Of a DNA stretch of 42,897 nucleotides, positions 1-7,385 are shown piece by piece. The position numbers and the translations under genes were made by a program. The DNA comes from an uncultured Lachnospiraceae bacterium. GTDB taxonomy: Bacteria > Bacillota > Clostridia > Lachnospirales > Lachnospiraceae. The stretch is from assembly GCA_948794795.1 (NCBI GenBank), contig CAQGLR010000033.1:1-42897 (forward strand), in the 5' to 3' direction. The stretch's first letter is position 1. Each line of letters starts with the position of its first letter. The notes below the pieces were generated by a model. That model saw nothing but the letters and a program-made list of their open reading frames with translations, did not search any database and was not told where the DNA came from.

Positions 1-36
1 AGGCATCTAAAAGCCTTGTTTTGTATATTTTTTTCT
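1..36 (+). terminator. Edge-truncated terminator-like hairpin
   Basis: A short stem AGGC/GCCT closes around an A-rich loop at the window edge and is followed by a T-rich run (positions 17-35). The upstream part of the stem is cut off by the window boundary, so it may end a gene lying outside. Confidence 0.35.
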
Positions 37-85
37 TAAGTTCGCACTTATGGGTTAAAGTACCCCTTTTGTGGAATTATTGCTG

Positions 86-112
86 GCTCTGGCAATTCCA
101 ATATTTTACTTG
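86..112. repeat. Fragment of palindromic repeat family A (terminal module)
   Basis: The stretch GCTCTGGCAATTCCA followed by TATTTTAC matches the conserved end of repeat family A, seen in full at 541-690. Only this end is recognisable here, so it is read as a decayed or partial copy. Confidence 0.5.
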
Positions 113-203
113 TAACGCAACATTACCCTGCTTGGATTTGGACATAAAAGTAAATGTACACAAAATACTTACATATTTCTCTTACATAAACATGGCTTAT
201 ATA

Positions 204-232
204 TTGATATTACCCTTACCTTATGATAAAAT
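204..232 (+). promoter_or_regulatory. Possible sigma-A promoter ahead of the repeat cluster
   Basis: TTGATA at 204-209 and TAAAAT at 227-232 are separated by 17 bases. No gene starts for about 660 bases downstream. If it is active, the transcript would run through the repeat cluster into the chemoreceptor gene at 892. AT-rich intergenic DNA gives many chance matches. Confidence 0.3.
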
Positions 233-360
233 TAAAAAAACATATTTCAACTAATATTCTATCCAGACAGAAACAAGCTTTATAAAACTCTAAAAACTGA
301 TTGGATAGAGCACCAGGGTATATACTTTAAAGTGCTTACTTAATAAGGTTAAACTATCAT

Positions 361-478
361 AATTACACAAAATTTATATTACCCCCGGCAAATTCCAAGG
401 TTTTACCCAAAAGCAGCTATATGGGGGCTTTATGCACCACTGCGTATCCCATCCAGGCGCAATGTCATTTAGTTAAAC
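361..478. repeat. Repeat family A, copy 1a (shortened)
   Basis: This begins with the module ATTACACAAA...ATATTA, runs into GGCAAATTCCAAGG, TTTTACC and AAAGCAGC, keeps TATGCACCACTGCGTATCCC from the hairpin core, and ends in AATGTCATTTAGTTAAAC. Compared with the second array (27758-27912) it lacks part of the middle. It is the left element of a composite block spanning 361-855. Confidence 0.7.
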
Positions 479-505
479 AAAACCTAATAAATAAAGGACT
501 TATTA

Positions 506-724
506 ATGTTTGAAAATTAAAATTATATAAAGATTAAACCGCTCTGGCAAATTCCAAATGTTTTACCAAAAAGCAGCTGTTATGGGGGCGCTGGTGCTTA
601 AATCTGGTTTTTTCAGATTTTATGCACCACTGCGCATCCCATCCAAGCGAAAGCGTGCTGCTTGTGGTAAAACTTTGGAATTGCCAGAGCCACATAACTT
701 ATGAAATATTTAATTTTCAAACAT
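506..724. repeat. Repeat family A, copy 1b (full palindromic element)
   Basis: This is a nearly palindromic element. The outer arms are ATGTTTGAAAATTAAA (506-521) and its inverse at 709-724. The inner arms are GCTCTGGCAAATTCC (from 541) and GGAATTGCCAGAGC (ending 690). The centre is a strong hairpin at 593-628, where GGTGCTTAAATCTG is opposed to CAGATTTTATGCACC. Positions 583-649 are identical over 67 bases to 28021-28087. No open reading frame of note lies inside, which fits a MITE-like or structured-RNA element. Confidence 0.8.
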
Positions 725-752
725 CCATAACCTTGCCATTTACAGTAGAGTT

Positions 753-855
753 GCTTAACTAAATGACATTGCATCCAAGCGAAAGCGTGCTGCTTGTGGT
801 AAAATTTTGGAATTGCCAGAGCCACATAACTTATGAATATTTAATTTTCCAACAT
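753..855. repeat. Repeat family A, copy 1c (half element, inverted)
   Basis: It starts with TTAACTAAATGACATTGCATCC, the inverse of the right end of copy 1a, continues through AAGCGTGCTGC and TGGTAAAATTTTGG, and ends AATTGCCAGAG at 821 plus the flank TTTAATTTTCC. It stops about 35 bases before the start codon of the chemoreceptor gene at 892, so it lies in that gene's leader. Confidence 0.7.
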
Positions 856-891
856 GCCCTGGCCACCAGAAATAGAAAACAGGAGGTTTCT

Positions 892-2187
892 ATGGATATA
901 ATAAAGAAAAAAAATGCAAGAAACAAAATTATTCTTATCTCAGCCACACTTTTTGCACCAATGCTTATTGTACAATTTATAATACTAATGCTTTTATCAA
1001 GTGGCATAATAGGCATTATTATGGCTGTAATACTGACAGTTGCCGTTATGGCTGCTGTTATGGGAACAGTTATTATGGCACTATGGTCATTCTTCAACCC
1101 GCTTATATCAGTCTTTACAAATAACTCACAGCTAACCATTGACAACAAGACACAGAATAAAATACAAAAATTAGCCAGCCGCAATGATGGTGTTGGTGAA
1201 ATGATACGTACTGCCAACGACACCGTTACAGGATTTGCGGATGTTATAAAAGGCATTAAAGGCGCAATAGACAAACTAGGTGAAGTATCGGCTGAATTTG
1301 AAAACACATTTAACGAAATGGAATCCTCAATGCAGGACACATCTGGAAATATAAACACTATCACAGATAATACCCTGTCACAGGTAGACAATATCCATGA
1401 TATGAAAGATAAAATCGATTCCATAAGCATGGCTATTGAAAATATTAATTCAAGCATAAAAGCATTAACTAAAAGTGCAGAAGTAGTCGGGAACTGCCAG
1501 AAGAATGCAGGACAGATTATGGATGAACTAACAAGCATAAGCAAAGAAAGCAGCACCGCCATTGAAGAAGTTAAAAACCAGACAGACCGCACTAATAAAT
1601 CTGCACAACAAATACGCACAGCTACAGAAATTATTGCAGATATCTCTAACCAGACAAACCTGCTTGCCCTGAATGCAAGTATTGAAGCGGCAAGGGCTGG
1701 TGAACACGGCAAAGGCTTTGCTGTTGTAGCAGAAGAAATCAGGATTCTTGCAGACCAGTCCAAAGAATCCACACAACATATTAACAGCATTGTCAATGAA
1801 TTAATTGCCAACTCAGATATAAGTGTTGAAATTACTGAACGTGTTTCAGAATCATTTATGGAACAGAATAAGAAAGTAAAAGAAACAGGGGATATATTTA
1901 CATCACTGAACACCGAAATTATTAAAGTTAATGAATCAATTAAAGAAATTGATACAGAAATAAGCGGTCTTGACGACCACAAAGTCCTTATAGAAAACAG
2001 CGCAGATGCCATGACCTCTTTTGCAGAAGAAAATGCAGAACAGGCAAACCTTACATCAAGCAATGTATCCAGCCTGCATGACATGGTTGCCAGCTGCACA
2101 AGCATGACAAAAAATGTAGTTGGTGTATCAGAAGAACTTACTGGATATATTAAAAAATTTGACAAAAAAAACTTAATAAATATTTAA
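892..2187 (+). CDS. Methyl-accepting chemotaxis protein 1 (no large sensor domain)
   Basis: This is a 431-residue chemoreceptor. Two adjacent hydrophobic segments (about residues 12-36 and 38-66) form a membrane hairpin with almost no extracytoplasmic loop. A long cytoplasmic coiled coil follows, with the conserved signalling tip at about residues 245-293 (NQTNLLALNASIEAARAG, then KGFAVVAEEIR). The ATG at 892 is chosen because AGGAGG lies 5 bases upstream; the frame is open farther upstream but only through repeat DNA. No HAMP domain is recognisable. Without a sensor domain it probably senses membrane state or a cytoplasmic cue, which is inference. A terminator follows at 2226. Confidence 0.93.
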   Translation: MDIIKKKNARNKIILISATLFAPMLIVQFIILMLLSSGIIGIIMAVILTVAVMAAVMGTVIMALWSFFNPLISVFTNNSQLTIDNKTQNKIQKLASRNDGVGEMIRTANDTVTGFADVIKGIKGAIDKLGEVSAEFENTFNEMESSMQDTSGNINTITDNTLSQVDNIHDMKDKIDSISMAIENINSSIKALTKSAEVVGNCQKNAGQIMDELTSISKESSTAIEEVKNQTDRTNKSAQQIRTATEIIADISNQTNLLALNASIEAARAGEHGKGFAVVAEEIRILADQSKESTQHINSIVNELIANSDISVEITERVSESFMEQNKKVKETGDIFTSLNTEIIKVNESIKEIDTEISGLDDHKVLIENSADAMTSFAEENAEQANLTSSNVSSLHDMVASCTSMTKNVVGVSEELTGYIKKFDKKNLINI

Positions 2188-2225
2188 AATACTTTACATA
2201 TTTATATATAAAATGTCATTCCAGT

Positions 2226-2259
2226 GCGGCTGCCAATACCATGGCAAGCCGCATTTTTA
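2226..2259 (+). terminator. Intrinsic terminator after chemoreceptor 1
   Basis: GCGGCTGCCA pairs with TGGCAAGCCGC (one bulged base) and is followed by ATTTTT. It separates the chemoreceptor from the promoter at 2318. Confidence 0.7.
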
Positions 2260-2317
2260 CTGTAAATATATATACTGTATACACCCGTTCCAGATAATGT
2301 AAAAATCATTAGAAATA

Positions 2318-2346
2318 TTGACAAACAGCAACAATGGAACTATAAT
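2318..2346 (+). promoter_or_regulatory. Consensus sigma-A promoter for cheW-chemoreceptor 2
   Basis: TTGACA (2318-2323) and TATAAT (2341-2346) are both perfect, with exactly 17 bases between them. Transcription would begin near 2353, leaving a leader of about 265 bases before cheW. Confidence 0.8.
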
Positions 2347-2365
2347 TGAAGGTGTTTTAGCCTGA

Positions 2366-2551
2366 ATAGATAAATACAAATTTAAAGAACTGCCAGGCAA
2401 AGAATTAAAGGAGAAAGGAGTAGTATATTTATGCAGATACCCCCTATATAATATCACCAGCATCAAAAACTGCCAGTGGTATTGTTTCTATGGGGTTAAA
2501 GCTTATTATAACCAGAACATCTTCCACAAAACAGGCAGGCATAAATCTTAA
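2366..2551 (+). other. Leader region of cheW with a possible decayed reading frame
   Basis: Between the promoter and cheW one frame stays open for 61 codons (2366-2551), directly after an in-frame TGA, and has no good start codon. A strong AGGAG-like site inside it precedes only a six-codon ORF (from 2431). The translated sequence is not recognised. It may be a gene remnant, a regulatory leader peptide region or chance. Nothing else is seen between 2188 and 2619. Confidence 0.25.
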
Positions 2552-2619
2552 CTGGTAAAGTGCTGCTTAGTAAAAAGCATGTAATAAAACTATGCATAGC
2601 TAAGAAAGGAGTTAATACA

Positions 2620-3138
2620 ATGGCAGAAGAAATTATGGAAGAGGTGCTGGAGGAGGAGGATACTCAAAAAGGAAAATTTATGACCTTCCAGACGGGCAAT
2701 GAATATTATGGCATAAGCATAAGTTATGTAAATGAAATTATTGTTATGCAGCCAATTACAGCAATTCCCGAAGCAGAAGATTACATAAAAGGCCTTCTTA
2801 ACCTCCGTGGCAAAATTATTCCTGTTATTGATGTCCGCGTAAGGTTTAAGATGGACCAGACGGATTATACTGACAGGACGTGTATTATTGTTATAAATGT
2901 AAAGTCCAATACTATCGGTCTTATTGTAGAGCAGATAGCAGAGGTAGATACAATAATGGAAAGTGATATTATGCCACCTCCGACGCTGGGTCACAAAGGA
3001 AAAGAACAAAATAAATATGTATACGGTCTCGCCAGAACAGGCAATACAGTAAAATTGCTGTTAGACCCTGAACGTCTGATAGGGACTGACACTCTTGCGG
3101 CACTTGGAGAAGATACCCATGAAGAAGACCAAGAGTAA
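2620..3138 (+). CDS. cheW: Chemotaxis coupling protein CheW
   Basis: This 172-residue protein couples chemoreceptors to the kinase CheA. The CheW SH3-like fold is recognisable from about residue 19 (KFMTFQTGNEYYGI), with the typical V-x-EI segment, then IPEAEDYIKGLLNLRGKIIP and a hydrophobic IGLIVEQIAEV strand. The N-terminus carries a short acidic run (EEIMEEVLEEED) beyond the usual domain. The ATG at 2620 is chosen because AAAGGAG lies 7 to 8 bases upstream; the upstream in-frame codons lack such a site. It lies 18 bases before the next chemoreceptor start, so the two are probably co-transcribed from the promoter at 2318. CheA is not in the window. Confidence 0.95.
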   Translation: MAEEIMEEVLEEEDTQKGKFMTFQTGNEYYGISISYVNEIIVMQPITAIPEAEDYIKGLLNLRGKIIPVIDVRVRFKMDQTDYTDRTCIIVINVKSNTIGLIVEQIAEVDTIMESDIMPPPTLGHKGKEQNKYVYGLARTGNTVKLLLDPERLIGTDTLAALGEDTHEEDQE

Positions 3139-3156
3139 ACCAGGAGGAAAATGAAA

Positions 3157-5025
3157 ATGAGCAAAAACAGAAACAATACGGAGGCATCTAACATGAAGAA
3201 AAAATTTAGATTCAGTGATATCTCAGTCAGGGGCAAACTATTAAGCTTTGGCGCTATAGCACTGCTTTTTACAATAATAATTGCCATAGCCAGCATAAAG
3301 ATTCTCCAGACTACTAATGAAGAGCGTACACGCCGTTATGTTGTCTATGGTGACCGTGAGCTTGCATTAAGTGATTCATTTACATATTTTAACCAAATAA
3401 GGGCTAATGTACGTAATATGTTATGGCTTTATAGTGATGACCCACAGAAACAACAGGAAACAATTGATACAATAAATGAAGAGTTTGAAGGTATAAATAC
3501 AAAGTTTGATATTTTCAAAGAATACCTTGACCAGTACAGTTCCAGCATACAAAACGGTTTCCAGGAAGTTAAAGGGCTTATAGAAGATTTCCATGCATCT
3601 ACTGATATTGTTGCTTCTTTTGCGACTGCTAATAATGCAACTGCAGCAGAACAAGAAATGGAAAATAATAGTATGGTTCTTGCTACTAAAACAGATGAAG
3701 CTTTCAAAGAATTAATGAACAACATGATAGCAGAGGCAGATGAGGAATCTGAAAGAATTGATACAAAAGTAAAAAACCTTGCTTTTGCACTTATTGCAAT
3801 TTGTGTATTATGTATCCTTGTTATGACTGGACTCTGCTTCTCAATTACAAGAACTATTACTATTCCTGTTTCAAAGCTTTCCAAAGCAGCCAAGAAACTT
3901 GCCATGGGTGATGTAGATGTAGACTATGCTAAGATACATAATGATGATTTAGGTGAATTAATGGACAGCTTCGGCCATATGGTTGAAACTATTAAACAAC
4001 AGGCAGCTGTTGCAGATGCTATTTCAAAAGGTGATTTAACTATTGATGTAACTCCACGCAGTGATAAAGACCTGCTTGGCAAAGCATTTAAGAGGCTGGT
4101 TGAAAATAATAATAAGGCTCTTGGAAGTGTCCAGGAATCTACAATGCAGGTAACTATCGGAGCTGAACAGGTGGCTAACGCAAGCCAGGCTCTCGCACAG
4201 GGTTCTACTGAGCAGGCAAGCGCATTACAGCAGGTAACTGCTTCTATTAATGAAATTGCAGAAAAAACAAAGAAAAATGCTTCTGAAGCAACTACAGCCA
4301 ATAATCTTGTAAACACTGTAAGAGGCATGGCAGAAGATGGAAACGGACAGATGAAGTCATTAACTGGAGCTATGAATGATATCAATGACTCTTCTGAAAC
4401 AATTTCTAAGATTATTAAAACTATTGATGACATTGCATTCCAGACTAATATACTTGCTTTAAATGCAGCCGTTGAAGCAGCACGTGCTGGTGTACATGGC
4501 AAAGGCTTTGCAGTTGTTGCAGAAGAAGTAAGGACTCTTGCTGCTAAATGTGGTTCTGCTGCAAGTGAAACAGCTGAGATGATTGAAGACTCTATCCGTA
4601 AGGTTGGCAACGGAAGACAGCTTGCATCAGAAACAGCAGAAGCCCTTGACAAGATTGTTGGTTCTATTGAAGAAGTTGCAGATATAATTAATAATATTGC
4701 TATATCTTCTAATGACCAGGCAACAGCAGTATCACAGATTGACCAGGCAATCGGGCAGGTTTCTACGGTTGTACAGACTAACTCAGCTACAAGTGAACAG
4801 TGTGCTTCAGCCAGTGAAGAACTTTCAAACCAGGCTATGAACCTTAGAAACCAGATGTCAGAGTACAAACTTAAAGCAGGTGTGGTTTCAAGCAGTCCAA
4901 GTATTTCTGCTGCACCTAGAAATGAAATACCTGTATCAAACTATACTAATAACTATAATGACAACTATAATAACAGTTATAATGAACAGATTATTTCACT
5001 TGATGGTGATATAGGTAAATATTAA
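3157..5025 (+). CDS. Methyl-accepting chemotaxis protein 2
   Basis: This is a classical transmembrane chemoreceptor of about 622 residues. TM1 lies at about 27-49, a helical four-helix-bundle type extracytoplasmic domain at about 50-207, TM2 at 208-232 and HAMP at about 233-285, with a second HAMP-like stretch after it. The signalling tip is near residues 420-460 (FQTNILALNAAVEAARAG). The C-terminus is an Asn/Tyr-rich tail (NNYNDNYNNSYNEQ). The start is ambiguous. AGGAGG at 3142-3147 is 9 bases from ATG 3157 but only 3 from ATG 3151. A second GGAGG precedes ATG 3193, which would give a tidier N-terminus. The signal it detects cannot be read from the sequence. Confidence 0.95.
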   Translation: MSKNRNNTEASNMKKKFRFSDISVRGKLLSFGAIALLFTIIIAIASIKILQTTNEERTRRYVVYGDRELALSDSFTYFNQIRANVRNMLWLYSDDPQKQQETIDTINEEFEGINTKFDIFKEYLDQYSSSIQNGFQEVKGLIEDFHASTDIVASFATANNATAAEQEMENNSMVLATKTDEAFKELMNNMIAEADEESERIDTKVKNLAFALIAICVLCILVMTGLCFSITRTITIPVSKLSKAAKKLAMGDVDVDYAKIHNDDLGELMDSFGHMVETIKQQAAVADAISKGDLTIDVTPRSDKDLLGKAFKRLVENNNKALGSVQESTMQVTIGAEQVANASQALAQGSTEQASALQQVTASINEIAEKTKKNASEATTANNLVNTVRGMAEDGNGQMKSLTGAMNDINDSSETISKIIKTIDDIAFQTNILALNAAVEAARAGVHGKGFAVVAEEVRTLAAKCGSAASETAEMIEDSIRKVGNGRQLASETAEALDKIVGSIEEVADIINNIAISSNDQATAVSQIDQAIGQVSTVVQTNSATSEQCASASEELSNQAMNLRNQMSEYKLKAGVVSSSPSISAAPRNEIPVSNYTNNYNDNYNNSYNEQIISLDGDIGKY

Positions 5026-5052
5026 CCAGATATCCAGGCATACTTGTATATG

Positions 5053-5086
5053 CCATATATACTGCTGCAGACAGCAGTATATATGG
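5053..5086. other. Perfect 15-bp inverted repeat
   Basis: CCATATATACTGCTG and its exact inverse are separated by CAGA, directly after the chemoreceptor 2 stop codon. There is no T run, so it is not a standard terminator. It might protect the mRNA 3' end ahead of the true terminator at 5111, which is inference. Confidence 0.6.
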
Positions 5087-5110
5087 CTGCTATAATTATA
5101 TATCTCAAAA

Positions 5111-5150
5111 AACAGGTGTATCACATTGTATATACACCTGTTTTTATTTT
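5111..5150 (+). terminator. Intrinsic terminator after chemoreceptor 2
   Basis: AACAGGTGTAT and ATACACCTGTT form a stem around a short loop, followed by TTTTATTTT. It ends the cheW-chemoreceptor unit. Confidence 0.8.
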
Positions 5151-5234
5151 ATACAAATTTATAAAACAGACATGGTAATAAATGCCTCTATTCTGACATA
5201 CATTATAGCAGTAATAATTTTTAAGGAGGTTTTT

Positions 5235-5771
5235 ATGCCAAGACAAAATGAACATGAACGGCACATAGAAATGCTTAAAGCAGCACTTCCATATGTGCCG
5301 CCAGAAAACAGGCATGCGATGGAAATAATATTACAGGCAGATTCACTTGTAAACCTTGCCATGCAGCCACCGTCAGCAGACCTGGCTGGATGCAGTATTG
5401 ATGGTGATGAAAAACCGTTTATGCCGAATCCAGAAGCAATGCTTATGAACATACGCCAGTATTGTACTAAAAAGGAATCTGAAACAATACAGGTCCTGTT
5501 AAACTTTATACATGCGGATAAACTGTTTAAAAGCTACCGTGACTTTGCACATTCACATCCTGATATGCTTGAGGCATCTGAAATTAACAATACTTCCACA
5601 CCCTTAAGCATACTATTCCAGCTAATCAATGGTATTGGTTCCATTAGCAGCAATATGTCCAAAAACAGCCCGCCAGGAGGCAATTTTATGATGGAATTCC
5701 TTATGTCACAGCTCTCACCTGAACAAAAATCAACAGTTGAACAGTTACAGGGCATAATGGGAAATTCATAG
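5235..5771 (+). CDS. Hypothetical soluble protein, 178 residues
   Basis: The family is not recognised. The ATG at 5235 has AGGAGG 5 to 6 bases upstream. The predicted protein is soluble, helical and without a signal peptide or membrane segment. It has a proline-containing loop (about residues 53-72), a helical middle (NPEAMLMNIRQYCTKKES) and a Met/Gln-rich C-terminal helix (MMEFLMSQLSPEQKSTVEQL). The next gene (5900-6163) ends with a similar motif (QELPPAQMKQFELLKSF against SQLSPEQKSTVEQLQGI), so the two may be relatives or partners. The genome carries spore genes, but nothing in this sequence ties the pair to sporulation. Confidence 0.8.
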   Translation: MPRQNEHERHIEMLKAALPYVPPENRHAMEIILQADSLVNLAMQPPSADLAGCSIDGDEKPFMPNPEAMLMNIRQYCTKKESETIQVLLNFIHADKLFKSYRDFAHSHPDMLEASEINNTSTPLSILFQLINGIGSISSNMSKNSPPGGNFMMEFLMSQLSPEQKSTVEQLQGIMGNS

Positions 5772-5899
5772 TATTTTAAGCATACTGGTGTTTTTATGGC
5801 TGGCATGCTGGCAACAACAGCTTCCAAGGCTGTAGATACAGAAATAATACCATTATGATATAATAAACCAGTTGCATATAATTGCAGAAGGGAGTAAAA

Positions 5900-6163
5900 T
5901 TGGGAAATTGGAGAATTAATCCAGCCTTTCTTGGCATGGACGGAATTAAAAGGCAGAAAGTAGAAGACCTGTCTGACGCATTAAATGGAAAAAACTTAAA
6001 CGAGGCGCTTCCAGTAATAACAAACTGGAACTTGCAGTTAAAACAAGAAAATATACAATTTACTAATGAAGAAAATGAACTATTATCAGAAATCTTCCTG
6101 CAGGAACTACCTCCTGCACAGATGAAACAGTTTGAACTTTTAAAGTCATTTATGAAAAAGTAA
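5900..6163 (+). CDS. Hypothetical small protein, 87 residues (TTG start)
   Basis: The family is not recognised. The reading frame lacks a usable ATG near its beginning. TTG at 5900 is chosen because AAGGGAG lies about 6 bases before it; an earlier TTG at 5882 has no ribosome binding site. The protein begins MGNWRINPAFLGMDGIKRQK, is mostly helical and has no membrane segment. Its last 25 residues resemble the end of the preceding gene product (LPPAQMKQFELL). It lies 128 bases after that gene, with a terminator at 6245 closing the pair. Confidence 0.65.
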   Translation: MGNWRINPAFLGMDGIKRQKVEDLSDALNGKNLNEALPVITNWNLQLKQENIQFTNEENELLSEIFLQELPPAQMKQFELLKSFMKK

Positions 6164-6244
6164 CCACAAAAATATCCGTTCCTGGCAAGAACATATTATA
6201 TAAATCTTTGCCAGCATCCTTCTACTCTGTGGCATTAATGTGTA

Positions 6245-6279
6245 AAACCGGCTATTTCTTCTGGACATGGCCGGTTTTT
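6245..6279 (+). terminator. Intrinsic terminator
   Basis: AAACCGGC pairs with GCCGGTTT across a 17-base loop and runs into TTTTT. It closes the 5235-6163 gene pair. Confidence 0.75.
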
Positions 6280-6317
6280 ATATTGCCTATAGATAAATTA
6301 CCACTTTTGTGTTATAT

Positions 6318-6344
6318 TTATCCACAGATATTAATTTGTCCACA
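6318..6344 (+). other. Pair of DnaA-box-like sites
   Basis: TTATCCACA at 6318-6326 matches the DnaA box consensus exactly, and TTGTCCACA at 6336-6344 differs by one base. They lie just upstream of the membrane protein gene at 6375. Two boxes without an AT-rich unwinding cluster or a dnaA gene do not make an origin. They may be a regulatory site or chance. Confidence 0.35.
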
Positions 6345-6374
6345 AATGGAAAAAATTAGAAATGAGAGGCAGAT

Positions 6375-7385
6375 ATGAATACAGAATATAATACTGTTTA
6401 CGGACAGTTTGAAAAAAATTTTAAAGAACAAGCAGAATCTTTTATTCCCGAAGATGATATTAAAATTACATTAAAAATGGAAAAAATAAGATTTGAAAAT
6501 GCAGAAAAATATGATATATCCATAAATAAACTAACTGGCAACAGTCTTGCACGTTATACTAAAGATGCCATCAGACGCCGCCAGCCTCTGTTTTTTATAT
6601 ACTATACTCTTAGTATGGTTACTGGTTTCTGTTACTTCCTTCTTATGTGGAGTATTGCCAAATGTGTTTTTCTTTACTTTACAGGCACTAACAAAGAAGC
6701 TTTCAGCAGCAGGCTTTCTTTCTCTGTATCCCTTATTTTTTTCGCTGCTGCAATTATATGCAATTCTATAACACAAATTTACACAAGGAAACTTCTGTTT
6801 ACATGCAAGGGAAACATTAAAGCAAAAATATCTTTATTTAACGCTGCCTGCAGCCTTATATCTGCTATTATAATTATTATATCTGCACTGTTTATATACT
6901 TAAATACTGGCAGTATTTTAACAATTAACCTTTCACTGCCAGAAGTATTTATTATAACTGTTGCCATGCTGGCACTATCGGGAATACACAATGTTATATA
7001 CAGCAGCCACTTCACTGCATTTGTGTCAATAGGATATGCAATTATGCTGCGCCGCAAACCACAGACAGACAATGCAATTTCCCATTACAAAGACTTGTCA
7101 CTTAAAGAGTTCCTGTCAATACGTGGGATAACAGCTGCAAGTTACAAAGGTGACAGCCAGTTACAGGCAGAATTTAATAAATGGCTGCGTTCTAAGGCTG
7201 TCACTTTAAGGACATATAGTGCAATAGCTTTCTTTATAGCATTTATACTAGTTTTTATATGCCTGCGCCAGCTTATAATTACAGGCATATCTGCCAGTTT
7301 TATAATATTTACTGTTGCAGCACTTATTATAACTGTTATACTGTTTTTATCAATATTATCATGCATTTATATTACCAGAAAGTGA
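6375..7385 (+). CDS. Hypothetical membrane protein, six or seven helices
   Basis: The family is not recognised. The 336-residue product starts with a charged cytoplasmic region (residues 1-70). Hydrophobic segments follow at about 72-102, 113-133, 152-176, 188-225 (possibly two helices), 281-302 and 305-332, with a soluble loop at about 226-275. No transporter or enzyme motif is visible. The ATG at 6375 follows a GAGAGG ribosome binding site. Its 3' end overlaps the convergent HAD phosphatase gene by 27 bases, so antisense effects between the two messages are possible. Confidence 0.8.
   Translation: MNTEYNTVYGQFEKNFKEQAESFIPEDDIKITLKMEKIRFENAEKYDISINKLTGNSLARYTKDAIRRRQPLFFIYYTLSMVTGFCYFLLMWSIAKCVFLYFTGTNKEAFSSRLSFSVSLIFFAAAIICNSITQIYTRKLLFTCKGNIKAKISLFNAACSLISAIIIIISALFIYLNTGSILTINLSLPEVFIITVAMLALSGIHNVIYSSHFTAFVSIGYAIMLRRKPQTDNAISHYKDLSLKEFLSIRGITAASYKGDSQLQAEFNKWLRSKAVTLRTYSAIAFFIAFILVFICLRQLIITGISASFIIFTVAALIITVILFLSILSCIYITRK

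Noticed and set aside
361..855. CRISPR array
   Set aside because: Repeats are long, palindromic, few and of unequal length, with homologous rather than unique spacers. No cas gene is present.
763..891. N-terminal extension of chemoreceptor 1 by 43 codons
   Set aside because: The extension is encoded by repeat family A. The ATG at 892 has a strong AGGAGG and the protein then begins in the usual way.
831..2165. Long open frame (444 codons) antisense to chemoreceptor 1
   Set aside because: It is the complement of a coiled-coil gene with regular codon use. Similar antisense frames occur opposite the other chemoreceptors (3924-4868, 11223-12101). There is no ribosome binding site and the protein has no recognisable features.
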